DNA from: Lates calcarifer
Taxonomy: Eukaryota; Chordata; Actinopteri; Centropomidae
DNA length: 64,000 nucleotides
Direction of reading: 5' to 3'
NCBI RefSeq assembly: GCF_001640805.2
Contig: NC_066849.1
Location: forward strand, 24,550,250 to 24,614,249
Below the pieces are notes generated by a model that was not told where the DNA came from, ran no database searches, and saw nothing but the letters and a program-made list of their open reading frames with translations. Made by a program: the position numbers and the translations under genes. Positions 13,985 to 27,108 of the stretch are shown here, piece by piece. Position 1 is the stretch's first letter. The number at the start of each line of letters is the position of its first letter.

Positions 13985-14290
13985 TGGGCATGGGCTCTCC
14001 ATTACCTGACTGAAATAGGCCTCTCCCTGGAGGCCTTAGGCCTCATTGAACAGGAGAGGTGGGGACGGTAATTATATCTTGGGCCAACCCCAAATCGCTT
14101 CCCATTAGTCTGTTTCCAACACGTAGCCACAGTATCCTCGATATGTCGCTCGCAGCGCCCATCCTGGGCCATGTTGACATGCAGTTGCTGTTAACTGTGT
14201 CCTAATTTATTAGGTCCTTAATTGTGTGTTGCCATGTTGGTTTTGGCCCGTGCTCCGTCAAACATCAGCCTGTCCCGCTGTGTGCTGAAA
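13985..14290. promoter_or_regulatory. candidate conserved non-coding element
   Basis: GC content and CpG count rise above the surroundings, with TAAT-type cores (GGTAATTATATC, CCTAATTTATTAGG, CCTTAATTGTG) and a nested inverted repeat at 14020-14059. There is no coding frame and no match to a repeat I know. Confidence 0.3.
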
Positions 14291-14694
14291 TAGGAAGATA
14301 GTGCCAGAGGGACATTTCTGTCTCTCCACATTGGTTATCTCCTGTTCTCTCCAAAGACATGTCTATCCTTCTTCTGCAAACCTACACCTGTACCTAATCT
14401 CTCAAACCTTGTCTTTAATTGTTTTTGCTATTTTTCCTGCACACTTTATAAAAGAAGACAAAAACACCTAAATCAAGCCATGGGAAATGAAGTTTAAAAA
14501 TAATTGAAAATTCACAAATGAAAGGAGGAAAGCAGATTGTAGGAGCCAAAGGGCTCTCTACAGCTTTCTTTGTAAAATACACATTGACAGTGCAGGAAAG
14601 GCTGGCCAATCAGAGAGGCTGCACCACAAACGAGGTCGAGCAGGCCTGGTTCCAGGTGTCGCACAAAATCCCAGGTTGTGTTCCTAACATCCAC

Positions 14695-14790
14695 TTGGGG
14701 GTGGAAGCATGCACGCACACAAACACAGACACACACATATATATATGTGCACACACATGCTGTCTCTGTTACACACACATTCACACAGTG
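14695..14790. repeat. CA/TA-rich microsatellite patch
   Basis: Interrupted (AC)n with a central (AT)5 run. It produces the His/Thr-rich open frames overlapping it, which are not real genes. Confidence 0.8.
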
Positions 14791-17700
14791 TTGCTCCTCG
14801 CTGAAAGAGAGACACCTGCTTTCCCAGGGCAGTTCACCCACAGGAGAACGGGTGTCGGACTGAAACTCATCAGTTCAGCCAACCAGAAACACCGTTCTCA
14901 CAGGGCAGCAGTGCATGGTGGGACCTCTGCCCCTTTGGTGGAGTGCTTTACTCGTTTATTGAATTGGTTACCTTCTATTCTCTGAAATTGAATGTGATAA
15001 ATGCAAGTGATTGGCCTGAGACTTGAGACTACAACAAGCATGCTCACATGTAAGAATGTTTTTGCAAATAAATACATTTCCCAAAATATCAAATCTATGT
15101 AAATTGAAGTTATTTCATGTTTTTGAAATTAAAATTGTATTTATTTTATTTTTTTTTTTTGGGGGGGGGGGGGTGTTGTTGTGTTTATCTGCCTGTTTCA
15201 ACACTGAAATCATCACAAAGAGAGTCTGTAATCAAATTGTTATGAAAGCAATGGTGAATACCCCACGAAACTGAACATCTTCCAATCTATAATTGAATAA
15301 TTTAGAATCCAGTCTTGCTGTACAGTAACACATGACACATCACATTCAATTTGACTGAGGGATATATAAGAGCGAAACACAGGTGATACAGTAAGGTCAG
15401 TGTTCCTTGTCTGTTGGCAGTAGAAGCATGTTCAAGCTCAGACTGACAGCTCACACACTGTAGAGAGATATAACTCATCCAGTATTGATGAGTCGGGCTC
15501 TGCTCTGCAACACCGCACAACGCCAGAACCCAGAAGTAAAGAAATATGCAAAAGTGGCACACACTATGTTTCTATTCTGTGTCCGCTCGCTTTTCTTTGC
15601 CCAACTCACCTTCAATTATTCCCTTACTCTCTGCCTCTGTCTCTAACCTTGGAATATTCTAAATATCCTCCCAAGAAAAACAGTCAGCTTCTCACCAAAG
15701 CTATCTCTCGCGTAATTGCTTTCAAATTGTCAGCACAGAAAGCATGAAGGATCCCCCCCCCCCACTCGCCCAACCTTTGCTTCAAGCCTGACAACCATCT
15801 GATGACTGCTCAACAGCGAAAGCTATCAATAATTGAAGCTGTGATCGCTTTGGGGACATTGTTTTTTGCAGTTGAGATGACATGATTTTTTTCCTTCTTT
15901 ACTAGCACAATTCAAAATGAGTAAAATAAGCCTGTTTATTGTCCCAATTCCATCTGACACCATTATGAGAAAGACAATGTGTATTACTGGATATGTCATT
16001 GTGGAGACCTGCTGAGTATGGAGGGGTCTGTTCTGATCAAATAAACTCACTCCCAGTACCAGCTCCTTCTCAGAGGAATGGCAGGTGGTTTTGAGTTGTG
16101 CAGGTTCTATATGAATACTGAATGAAAGAAAGAGTCCATAGAAATTGAACTGAAAAAAGTGATGAAGAGAAAAGATTCTCTTTCCCTCTCTGTCTGACAG
16201 ATGATTTGCAGTTTTGCCTCCAAACTCCAATTAAGAGCATTTATTTTGGCTCAGCAGGTGTAGGAACATGCATGTTTGCATGCTCAGACTTTCATGCACA
16301 GCTGTATAGTCTTAAAGATGCATCTGTATGTGCATGTTTTGTGCATGAATGTGTCTTGTGTGTGTTTGTGTGTGTGATGCCACAGATGTACAGGCTACAG
16401 CAGGTGTCCTTGTGGCATGAGTGCATTATTCAGGCTCAGTGTGCAGGTGCAGCCTCTGACACCATCTCTCAGGTCTCATTTTTCAGCCCAAGCTGCACTT
16501 TAACAACACTGATGCTCTTAACGTGAAAAAATCAAAACCTCACTATTCAGTGCACTGTTCAGCAAAGTGCGTTCTTTCTTTCTTTTCTTCTCCACACATT
16601 CTCAGTCTCCTCTGCCAGTGCGGGGGAACTTTTTGCAAACAGTCAGAGAAAAATAGCAGCCAAAATTGAGCAACCAAGTAGGTGAGCTAGGAAACCGATT
16701 CCTTTCGATTTTTAGCGAACACAAATGTTGAACAGATACATTCCTACACAATGAAAGCAACACTGGTAACTTCTTTTAAGTCTGTGTAAAGTGTTGCTAA
16801 GATACAGAAATTTGTGTTGCTCGTGGCTCCAACCATAACGTGATCATAGGAAGAAACACACAATAACGGCTGTTGTACTTTTCAAGTGTGTTACTATGGC
16901 AACTATGGCAAACCTAAGCCCAGGAGAAGGCAGGTGAATGACAGGTAGTAAGTGCACAGACTGCTCACCGTGAGTGCGCATGCGGTTGGTGTGTGTGTGT
17001 CTGCAGGTGTGAATGTGTTTAGGGATCAGCTTGGAAAACCGGAGCAACTGAAGAAATCTTTTACCGAGCCAGTCTCAGCGGAGGGCAGATTTGCTCATAC
17101 ACTTAAGTTTTAAAACCATGGTAAATGAAAATCATTTAATCATTTCCCCTGAAAGGATTTGTAATTGCGTCGGGCTCGGCTACTGCATAGCAGCTTTTGT
17201 TGAAAATCTCTAAGTGTGAATTCTATGAATTCTTATACCTCCAGAGATGAGAGTAGATATCATTTGTTCTTAGCTAAGACGAGCACATGGGGGCTCAACA
17301 GGCTTTTTAAATGATAATATTGTCATGCATCAGTGCCATACAATTGCAGTGGTTTTGGATCATTACAGGGTTGTTAAGGTGCAGTGGTGCACCAATCACT
17401 CTATGAATGAGGTGATATGCAATCAGAGAATGAATACTTTATTTCATGCTAGATTTAAGCAGGCTCTTCAGCTCATTTTGAGATGTTGTGCACAATTGCA
17501 TCTTTTTTGTTCTTTTAATTTTTAAGATTTATCATTGCTCAGTCAATCAGAAAGCAATCATGCATATTCAGAGCCAACAAACAGGCCTAAGCAAGGGGAC
17601 ATAGGTAGATGTTATTACTTTCAGCACAGTTTATTTCCCATAACACCCAAAAATATGGGAAGCTGCTTTGATATAGATTTTCACAGATATTCTCTGAAGC

Positions 17701-20200
17701 AGATTTTTTTTAAAAGTGACTTCCAGAAATAACCCTGCTATGCAATGCAATAAATAAGACTGTCAGAGACCGTTACCTTCACAGAAGTACATTAAGGGGA
17801 AGGGTGCCCGAGAGGTGCTGGTGATAGAGAATGAATGTTCATTATCATAATGACGCACGACACAAAATGCCACCATTCTTTGACAACCTAAACCCACTGC
17901 TTTTTGATATAGCATCTCTTCATGCTGTTCTGTTCAGCTCTGATACTGCTGCAGAGGATAGAGCTTTCAGCAGCTATGTTTTTGACATGAGAATTTTCCA
18001 TCTCATTTGTCACTCTGAGAGAAAAGAGACACATTGAAATTGAGTATAGCACATGCATGAGAAACACAGCTCATAAGATAAATATATCCATTTTATTCCA
18101 CACAGGACGTCAGTAGTGGCAGGTGTGTTTAGAAACACACATCTCACTTTGAGCCTTACAGTGCAGTGCACTGAGGGAAGAGGGGGAGGGGATATACTGT
18201 ATGTTTAGGAGTAACACAGTGCTTTGGGCTGTGACGGCTGACATGAGAAGTGCAGTCTACTGGAGCAATGAACTTGAGCGGTGTAAGCTGAACGTGACTC
18301 AGAGCATGTGACCTTTAAACCTGTCCAGAGAGGGTCAGAGAGCAGAATATGATGACAGCGAATTTACTCAGCCGCATCAGAAACCTGCACATTCCTCACA
18401 AGACAGATTAGTAATATGGGTCAAAAGAAACTGATAACATGAAAACATTGAATTAAAGAGTCTTTTGACCACTGGCTTGTTTTATGAGTTTTCCAAAATA
18501 TGTAAATACTAGCAAAGCTGGAGGAGTGTGTGAGGCTGACATACAGTCACCATGGCTAAGCTAGCTGCAATATTTTTTACTCATGAGTAATTAATAAAAA
18601 TAATGAATTCATGTAAATACTTTTTCAGCAATAATTGACCGCATTTTTTTCAAGTAGCTTGCCCAGCACTGGTATTACTGCCCAGTGCAGTTTGCACATT
18701 GCTAGTAAGTTGTAATTGAAATACTGTTTAAACTACAGCAAAATATTTAGAGTTGCCCTTGTGACATTGACACCGATGCCAACAGTTATCAAGCAACAAA
18801 ATATAATTTAGCTGAGCACCCTCTGCAACTGCAAGTGGTAATTAATTCTGTTGGGCTTTGAGTCCGAGCAGTTAAGCAGTTTTCATGTACAAAAAACAAA
18901 GCTTATCAATTGCTTGACAGAAACTCTGGCTGTATAATTCCACTTGAATTGAAACTGAACAGTGTATATTCCTCTGGAACTGGAAGTACTGTCACTGTAC
19001 CAAATTCTGTTCCGAATTTTTAATATTTTCAAAGTTTCAAGTTCCCTATTACAACTAAGGAAACCAGCATACTACTTCTTTAGCAGTTTTAATTATAAAC
19101 AGTTTTATAATTTTGCTTTAAAATGGTCTTCAACTGACAAGGCAACATCTTTCTACATTAGCTGTTGGCTAAAAAAAAATAAAAGAAACAAAATGTCAGG
19201 AGAAAGGTAGCCTGCCATACATTTTTGTAAAAGTAGTATTTTCTAGGTTTTACAAAGGTTGCTGTTTTATTCCTTTTACCATAGAAACCTTTTCTTATAA
19301 TTGGTAAAGCCTTTGCCAAACTAGTAGGAAAAGAAAAATGAAAAGCAATTCTTACACTTGTTAATCCATTTAAAACTCAGCTGCAATTTTCTTGTGGTTG
19401 TCAGTCCAATTTGGTGCACTGCCACTTGATGTAAGAGCTCCAAATGCTTTTGAGTGATAGAAGAGATGATGCAATGTTCTTGTTTTTCTGCTCGGTGTCA
19501 GCTGGTGGCATCCTCACAGAGCACATTTTGGAATCCATCACTCCTTCAGTACTATCCACTCTGATAGAAAGTGAGTGCCAAAAAGGATAAGGTCATACTT
19601 CTAGACAAATTGTCTCACTCTATCAACATAAGAGAACAACTTCCAAATGTACAGCTGTACACATGGGGAGCTCCCTAATCCTCCTCTCTTTCACCCAGAG
19701 GGAGTGCATTCTGGGCTGCTGCATTCCCACTGCAAGGGATAAAGAGATGAAATTTACCGGGGGAGGGTGTATATTCCAGACAGTGCACAGTCAGGATATC
19801 ATCCTGTTATAGCAGCAAGCACAATAACTTTATGCTGACAAAAACTATCACCTCTTCCACTCATAAAACCCTTCACAAGGTCAGGAGAGGCTCATACTCA
19901 CTATCTCCATGACTGCTTTGACCAATGCCACAGCTCTAGCTCGTATCCTTATGAAATGTTTTTTTCTCTTTGAGGCTCCAGTCATCATACCATTGTCAGC
20001 TTAATAAGTATTATGGCCTGTCAAAGTGACAGCGCCATGGTCTTGAAGTGATGGGGAATTTGCCCTTACATTTTGGACTTGAGTGTCTCTTAGGTTTTGT
20101 TAGCCTGTGCTCTTTCTAATCTACACGAGACACTTGTGGTACTGAAAAAGGAAATAGCATTAAATTCCCAGAGAAAATAACAAATGTCAGACTGTGCTTG
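14791..20200. other. non-coding DNA, no gene seen
   Basis: Homopolymers T12 then G13 (15149-15173) and C11 (15753-15763), and a short TG tract near 16990. The longest frame (15826-16230, minus) has no family resemblance or splice signals. Confidence 0.55.
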
Positions 20201-21480
20201 GAAAACGTTTCAAAAGAATTCAGCAGGACAGGCTTGCTGAAAGCAGCCCATGGCTTGTGTGAGACGCAATGTAGTCAGTGGCTAAATGCAATGAAATAAC
20301 CTTTGCTGTTGCTCTAGTGCACTGTCGACCTTGGGAAGTGTGCGCTGCCAATCTGTGTTGAAGTTACCAGGGTCACTGTCTTTCCCTGGGATACGCCACA
20401 ACTACCTTCTTAGCTGTCAGAGAAGATCGAGGTTCCAAGTCACTTTAGGTCATTATGAATCATACATTAAGATACACTGAGCCAGGCAACCATGTTAATT
20501 ATCTCATTAAGATTCACTTGTCTTCCTCTAAGAAACATTATCATGATGAGTGTTTATATATACAAGGTTTACATTTGCATTTGTTAACATTTTTCAAAAT
20601 GCAGTGGAAGTTCTGATGGGTTCAATTTTGGATTCTTTTTTTTTTTCTAAACATATCAAAAAATCTTAGTGGTCCAACTTTTATATAAATCTACTCTGAA
20701 ATAGTTAAATTGGCATCTCCTTTGCAAAAGTCTAGCTGTGAAACATGCAATAAAGAATCAGAAATGTTTCTTGATCCATTCATGGTTAAAAGTTTTGATT
20801 AAGAGGATTTGCCTTCATTTTCCAAGAGTGTTGCATTGTATTCATAGGACCGTACCTTACCCCAAAGTGGCAACAAATGTGATGATAGTTTCAGACCAGT
20901 CCATGCACCCACTTGTGCCCATGGTGGTCTTAAAAGGGGAGGTGTGGTCAGGTGCTTTTGCTTCACCTGGTGCTATGACCATTTTTTCTGCTGTTAAACA
21001 AGTAAAAGTGGATTTAGACACAGATACGCCTTGCATGAACTTGCCCCATCTACTTTAGACCATGCACTTAGACTGTTAAAATGGGGCCCTTAATGTTGCT
21101 AGGCTACCAAGTTTCATTATGTCTATTTATAGTGTGTCTTTTACAGCCCTAAGATGTAAGGAGGGCCACTTTAGCTCACAGTAGCGTCTGATGGCTGGTG
21201 TTACATGTTTGGTCACCACAGAGGAACTGTATTTCTGTTACATGAAAATGAGTCTGAAGCGTCTCTCATAAATCTTCACTGCAGAAACAGCTTAAACAGC
21301 AGAATTACAAGTGTGACGAAATGTCACAATCAGGGGCTAAAAAAACAGCCTGAAAAGAAAGCTTACTGCCAGAGAAAAATCATTACAAGAGCTTGTTGAC
21401 AGAGTGTGTTACTGATAAACAGAGTGAATAATTAGCAGCATTTGAAAACATACTTGGGCAAGATACACAAATGTGGAATT
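20201..21480. other. non-coding DNA, no gene seen
   Basis: Mostly unique. 20460-20560 has TAAT-type cores (TTAATTATCTCATTAAG) that could be regulatory, but nothing decisive. Confidence 0.5.
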
Positions 21481-21589
21481 TACATTATGGTTTAAATTAA
21501 GTATTTCCATGTTTCACTCAGCAGCAAAAAAGGCAAGGCTAGCAGCACCTCAGGGGAAACGTCCCTATTGCTGCTTGTATGTGGGTCAC

Positions 21590-21794
21590 TAAAATGGGTA
21601 TTAAGGCTACTGGAAAAATTGTGTTTATTTATTTTGGACAGTGGACCTAGAATTGAACCCTGTGGTACCCCCTTTTTTAAGTACAGGCTTTTTTTGATGT
21701 CATCAGTACAGATAGTTTGTGTTCTGTCAGACAAACTTGCATGAAACCAGGTCACAGCAAGACCATCCAGTCTAACACAATGTATTTTATACAT
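21590..21794 (-). pseudogene. degenerate non-LTR retrotransposon (LINE) reverse-transcriptase fragment
   Basis: On the minus strand a frame holds LDGLAVTWFHASLSDRTQ, then KKGVPQGSILGPL at 21639-21672. This is the hallmark order of LINE-type reverse transcriptase (the W..SYLSDR.Q block followed by VPQGSILGP). Downstream, a stretch beginning INKHNFSSSLNTHF aligns with where the YADD catalytic box should be, but the box is gone. Only about 65 residues of the palm domain remain, with no endonuclease or 3' end. It is a dead insertion. Clade (L2, Rex or RTE-like) is not resolvable. Confidence 0.8.
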
Positions 21795-21959
21795 AAAATT
21801 GAAACTGAACCCTTGTGTAACATATGAGACATTTTTTAAAGTTCATTTTCAAAGTTCAGAACATAATTTTCTTTTATTCAATTCCCCCTGCAATCATTTA
21901 TGTGTCAGCCCCTCTTCTTTTTTCCTTCCTTCTATCCCTGCGTGGTTCTCATCGCTTCT

Positions 21960-22330
21960 CACAGCTACTCAGAGCAGTGCACTAATGGCTTTTTGGAAGA
22001 GTGAAAAAGGACATTGTCCCTGCTACTACCCTCTACGGTTTTGCTCAGTACTAATAAATCCCCTGGCAGGGGTTGTTTATAATGTCCCTCTGACGCCACT
22101 TTCGTAATAGGGCAATTTTACAGTGCGTATGTTCTCAATCTCACAGCTCGCCTGTTCCGCAATCCTGATTCCTCTTATGTGCTAATTTGCTAGACTAAAA
22201 TCTAATGGAGTATGCCAGTGAGGTAAATCAAGCAACATTATTTTTATCTTGCTGCCATTACACTGTGGCAGATGTATAATGATCCATTATAAAGATAAAT
22301 TCAGCATTTTCATTACAGGCAGACACCGTC
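21960..22330. promoter_or_regulatory. candidate conserved non-coding element
   Basis: Contains TTTCGTAATAGGGCAATTTTAC, CTAATTTGCTAG and GATAAATTCAGC-type motifs with modest CpG content and no repeat or coding features. Inferred from texture only. Confidence 0.25.
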
Positions 22331-25300
22331 AGCACAGCAGTGTCTGCAGGACTAGATGGCTCCGAGATACAAAAACAATATGTTTTTGTGGAAGAACCTC
22401 AGCAAATGAAAAAGTGCAACTCCCACAAACGTTGGTGGCATCTGCACAGAAATGTGCTCTCTGCGTCTTTGTCACTGGCCATTTATTGTCATGTCATTCG
22501 TGAGGAAATCAATGATAACAATGTGACCCTGTGAAGTCCTCTCCTTATGCAGTGATTGAGCTGTTGCGATGACAGGCATTGGAAATAATGATCGAAACAA
22601 ACTTTAAAGTCCTTCTAGAAATAGCTGTAGGTCAACTCGCTGCAAACAGTAAGCATTCGTGCATGCCCTGCACATCAGACAGAAGGACACATTTCAGCAT
22701 CTTCATCCATATGCATCGCATGGCGTGATATCCATCTGATAGCTCTGTTTTCCTTGAGTTACTTCAGTGAGCCATCTCTGCGTCTGATATGATAATCTAT
22801 TCTTTAATCCTTATGTAAATCACTGTCACCCATGTGTCAAAAGAAATGCTTTGGAATACCTTGTCAGAGACAACTGAAACACACAATCTATCAGGTAGGC
22901 TACAAGCAAATTAAGGGCATTAATCACAGAGGAGAAAAGGACACCTGGTCATTTACTGGGTGTCATGCAATTGCAGGCAACACTGAAGGGCCTGCTGGTT
23001 TATCTCCAAGGTCAACCCTCCTTGAGTTGACATTGGTCATTTTGTTGTTTCTGTGAAGCTGTGATAGGTGGTAAACTCAGGTTCTCCTCAAATCTAACGA
23101 TAGACTCTTCCAGCGAGGACCTCTTTGTGTTGTGTGTATGTGTGTGTTTTAAGGGGGCGCTGGCCAGAAAAGATTCTGTTGTCATTCTATGAGATGCTCT
23201 TATAATTTCTACCCTTTGGCGATGTGATAGATTTATTAAAGTGGCACTGCCTGCTTTTATGATATCCATTATCAAAGCTAATCCAATCATGTTCCTGTCT
23301 GAAATTTTGAATATTTTACAGCCAGCCATTGAAAGACAGATCCTCAAGTTATCAATAGCCAGCACAGCTGCACAGCATCCCTAGCCAGCATAAATGTATT
23401 TTAAGTTTGATTTATATTTATTTTCTGCCTCCAAATGCAGCAGACACAGTGTAAGTGAGATATTCAAGGGCATCTGATTGTCATTACAGCACCATCAAAC
23501 TCTGAATCATAGCACAACACCTAATGGCTTATTACAGGAGCGTATGCTAAATTAAACATTACTGCATCAATAAATGTTGCATGACATTAACCTGACAGTG
23601 CTTCATAAATACTGTGCATTTTCCTCCAACCCTCCACCCCCTTTACCCCAACTTCCTCTGTTACCATCACTCCTACATGCATCAGTATCCAGCAACACAA
23701 ACAGCATGTTCTCGTCTGTTTTTTTCCTAATGCACTGGAATTATATAAATGAGCATTAAATAATTCTCAATTCCCCAAATTATCTTTCAAGTATTTTAAT
23801 TAGCAAACACTTTGCAACATAACACACCTTCAGCAGATGGGTGCTCATGTCAGCCAATTTAAGCAACCAGCAATTAGATATTACACATTAGCATTCCTAT
23901 TTTCATCACCCAAAACCCTTCATTCCTCCACTCAAACCCATCTCACTTACTGGGTTTTTCACATTTATTCCACAGAGGGTTTGACTTACAGGTGGTGAAG
24001 GGCTTACTGAGGATGTGGAGCCAATTTCTGAGCTAAAGTGGCTCTCCTTGAAAGGTTAAAACATCGAAGGGATATTCCCCAAACAGCTTTAATGGTTCTG
24101 CAGACCCCAGACTGAATTGACACCATTTCAGCGACTACAAAATATTACGTAATGACAGCTCAACCTACAACAAAAATCAGCTTTAATTAGAGCACAACAT
24201 AAAATAACATTTACCACATAGACTTAACAGTATAATCTACCTTGGGGATTACTGGTCGACACTAATTGGATCTCTACATGCAAAGTCATTATTTCATTAT
24301 CATTGTGATAAAATATGACAAGCATCCCACTTATGCCATCTCTTATGGTTACCACAATGCAATAAAGTCAAATCTTTTCATGCTTTCACGTTCTTTTGCA
24401 TTATGTATTTCATTATACAGAAGCATTAATGCAACTTTTTATCACCTCTACTACATCATATTGGTTTAGTCTGCACCTCACAATTTTTGTCCAGTGCCAG
24501 TGCAAGTAGTGCACACACAGCCTTCCTCTAAAATTAACTTGGTGTTTTAGTTGCCTAATGTTAACCACAGTTTACTTGCCAAAACTTCTATTTATCGCCA
24601 ATAGTAACCACACCATAGTTTCTATGCATAGCTGTTATAAAAAGAAATAGATTTTAAGTGCTGGACATCATTAAACATCCAAACGACCAAGATTTTGCAA
24701 AATCAATCAACCTTTACTCCTGTCACAATTACTACAGCTGCTAGAGGTCACCTGACAATAAAATGTAACTGTGGGTCGTATTAATTTGCTTGCACAAATG
24801 ACCTATGGGCTTTTTTTTTTTTTTTTTTAACAAGAGAACCGTCTCATTTAATCACTATGAACTCATCATCTGAATACTTCAACTTTTTTTTTTTTTTGGC
24901 AATGAATTTATCTGTTCTGCCCTCCCTATTCACATCTAGTTGTTCAGTTTCAGCATACTCTGCTTTTCTCTGCAATTCCCCGCAGACCTGCCATTCCTCA
25001 CCTGTCCACCAGTTGCTCACGGTGTGCTTAACTGACTCTGTGCCTGTCTGCACACCTGCCCCTCATTCCCTCATTAGCCCCAGTGCACAGCAACCTTAGC
25101 ATTCCCATCTGCCAAATGGTCTTTCTTGTGTGGTGCAATGTGATCCAGCATTTGTTTCTCCCTCTTTCTTTGTCTTTTTGTGACTCCTACATCACAGATG
25201 CACTTTGAGCCTGAACAAACACTAAGGAAAGACTGTTTTCTGCCTATCCACACCTGTCTAAGAGCCTGCTTTTGGATCCTCAGCTTAGTAGGTTACAACA

Positions 25301-27087
25301 AAAAAAGCAGAACGGTGTAATCCTTTGTTCATAATAAAAACATTAATTTGTGGATAATTTTATTATTATACTTGTATATTGTGCTTCACATATTCTTATT
25401 TAAAGGAGACAGTCCTGCAGAATATGCTGGCTTGCTTGAATGAAATCAGTAATGCCAATAAAAATCAAACCTGAGTAAAAACAAGAACTCATATGTCTAT
25501 CTCTTTACACTCTGCAGAAAAAAACTGTCAAATATGTGGGGTCATTATAGCTGCTCAGGCATTCATCCAGTGCCCTGAAGCCCTGTCACTACTCTAACTG
25601 ACTTTTGAGCCCAGGCCAGAAACATTCACCAGTCTAGAGACAAGCAACCCTCCAGTGCTCATTATGTGGAGATACTGTGTGCTTGGGTGGCCATGACAGT
25701 CCTCCAGCCCCCATGGTCTGTGTGTGCTCAGGTCACGACTGTGAATTAGGTGGCACCTGCAAGCTATAACTTCACTGCAGTCATCAGTGTCAACATACTG
25801 TCCAGTCAAATCTGTTTCAGGCCCTTATTGACCAGCTGGCTAAGAAGCGACAGGCATTTCTAAACTTAATTGCTCTATCAAGCAAATCACGTAAAGGCAA
25901 GCTGACACATACAGGGTGACTTCTCAGAAATCCTGGCTCTGTAATAGTGAAATGCTTGAAAACAAGGCCTGAAAAGATGTGAGAGGAGTGCTGAATTATA
26001 GTTTCACTAAGTTTTAGCTCCTGCTCTGACATCCTTGGATGAAATGCAGCTTTTAGTAAATGATATAATATGGCAATAGCACCCAAGAGACAGTTTACTA
26101 CAAAATGATGGGCATACTGACAATGGCGAAGGTATGAGGTACAGCTGAGCAGTGTCAGCAACACTGAAGTGCCCATAATCACAGCAAAGAACATCCTCAA
26201 GTGTATTGCTGCTGTCATATAAGAGCTATAAATAAATGTGGGCTAGCTGCAGTGTTGGTACACATTCATGAGAATGACTAATTAGAAAATGCTTAAGATT
26301 GGTACCTAGCTCTCCAGTTAGCATAACAACTCACAAAGCATGAGTTGTTATTCTTAAATGGAAGTGTCAATAGTGTTGCAGCTGGAGCCTGACTGCAGGT
26401 CTATAACACTGGCCAGTATAAGAGTTGCTTTCATAAACTATTATTTTTTTCATCATCTAACTACCTTTTGGCAGACTTAATGCCATGCAGATTATGTTTT
26501 GTATCAGCATATCAACAAAATGTTCACTGACAGAATTGTTTTCATTATTTGCTCCAAGGCACCTAAAGCATGATGAATGCATTTATAGTTATATTTTGGC
26601 AAATATGGAGGTGTTTTATTTTGTAATTTTGGTCTTGATTAAATATTGAAAGTCTGTATTTGAATGCATATAAATTGTTACTGCAAATTAGTTGTTTAGG
26701 AATGTAATTCAGAGAAGACAGGATTCATCACAGATCCATTAGAATCCAATGCATATGTTTGCATTAAAAGAAAACAGTAATTGCACTATGTAGATGTTCT
26801 GTAGACTAAATCGTTGCCAGAAACACTTGCATGAGAGAATTTAACATAATGTACATGGCAGTACTTACATAATATGGTTAAATTTGGTGGAAAATATTCT
26901 GATCTCCTCAAGGAAGCTGAGCAAATAATCTTCCCTTGCATGAACATAAAGTCTTAGTTAAATCAACAATACCAGAAGCTTAGCACATAAGGATGAGGTT
27001 GGAGTGGTGGAGAGAGCTGTGGCAGATGGTGATGGTAAGAACATATCGGCAGAGTAAAGGTGCACTTAGACCTAATTTCTTTTTTCT
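22331..27087. other. non-coding DNA, no gene seen
   Basis: Two poly-T tracts (T18 at 24811-24828; T14 at 24884-24897) 56 bases apart. The minus-strand 133-residue frame at 25817-26218 has hydrophobic stretches but neither splice context nor family resemblance. Confidence 0.55.
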
Positions 27088-27105
27088 CTTTCTTTCTTTC
27101 TTTCT
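27088..27105. repeat. (TTTC)n microsatellite
   Basis: Short TTTC tandem tract within a pyrimidine-rich stretch. Confidence 0.8.
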
Positions 27106-27108
27106 CTG

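Noticed and set aside
14518..14985. 155-residue + strand frame, the second longest in the window
   Set aside because: Its middle is the CA/TA microsatellite (His/Thr runs). The rest shows no domain and crosses no splice signals.
25817..26218. 133-residue minus-strand frame with hydrophobic stretches
   Set aside because: No family motif, no splice acceptor/donor arrangement, and codon pattern like neighbouring frames. Best seen as a chance open frame.
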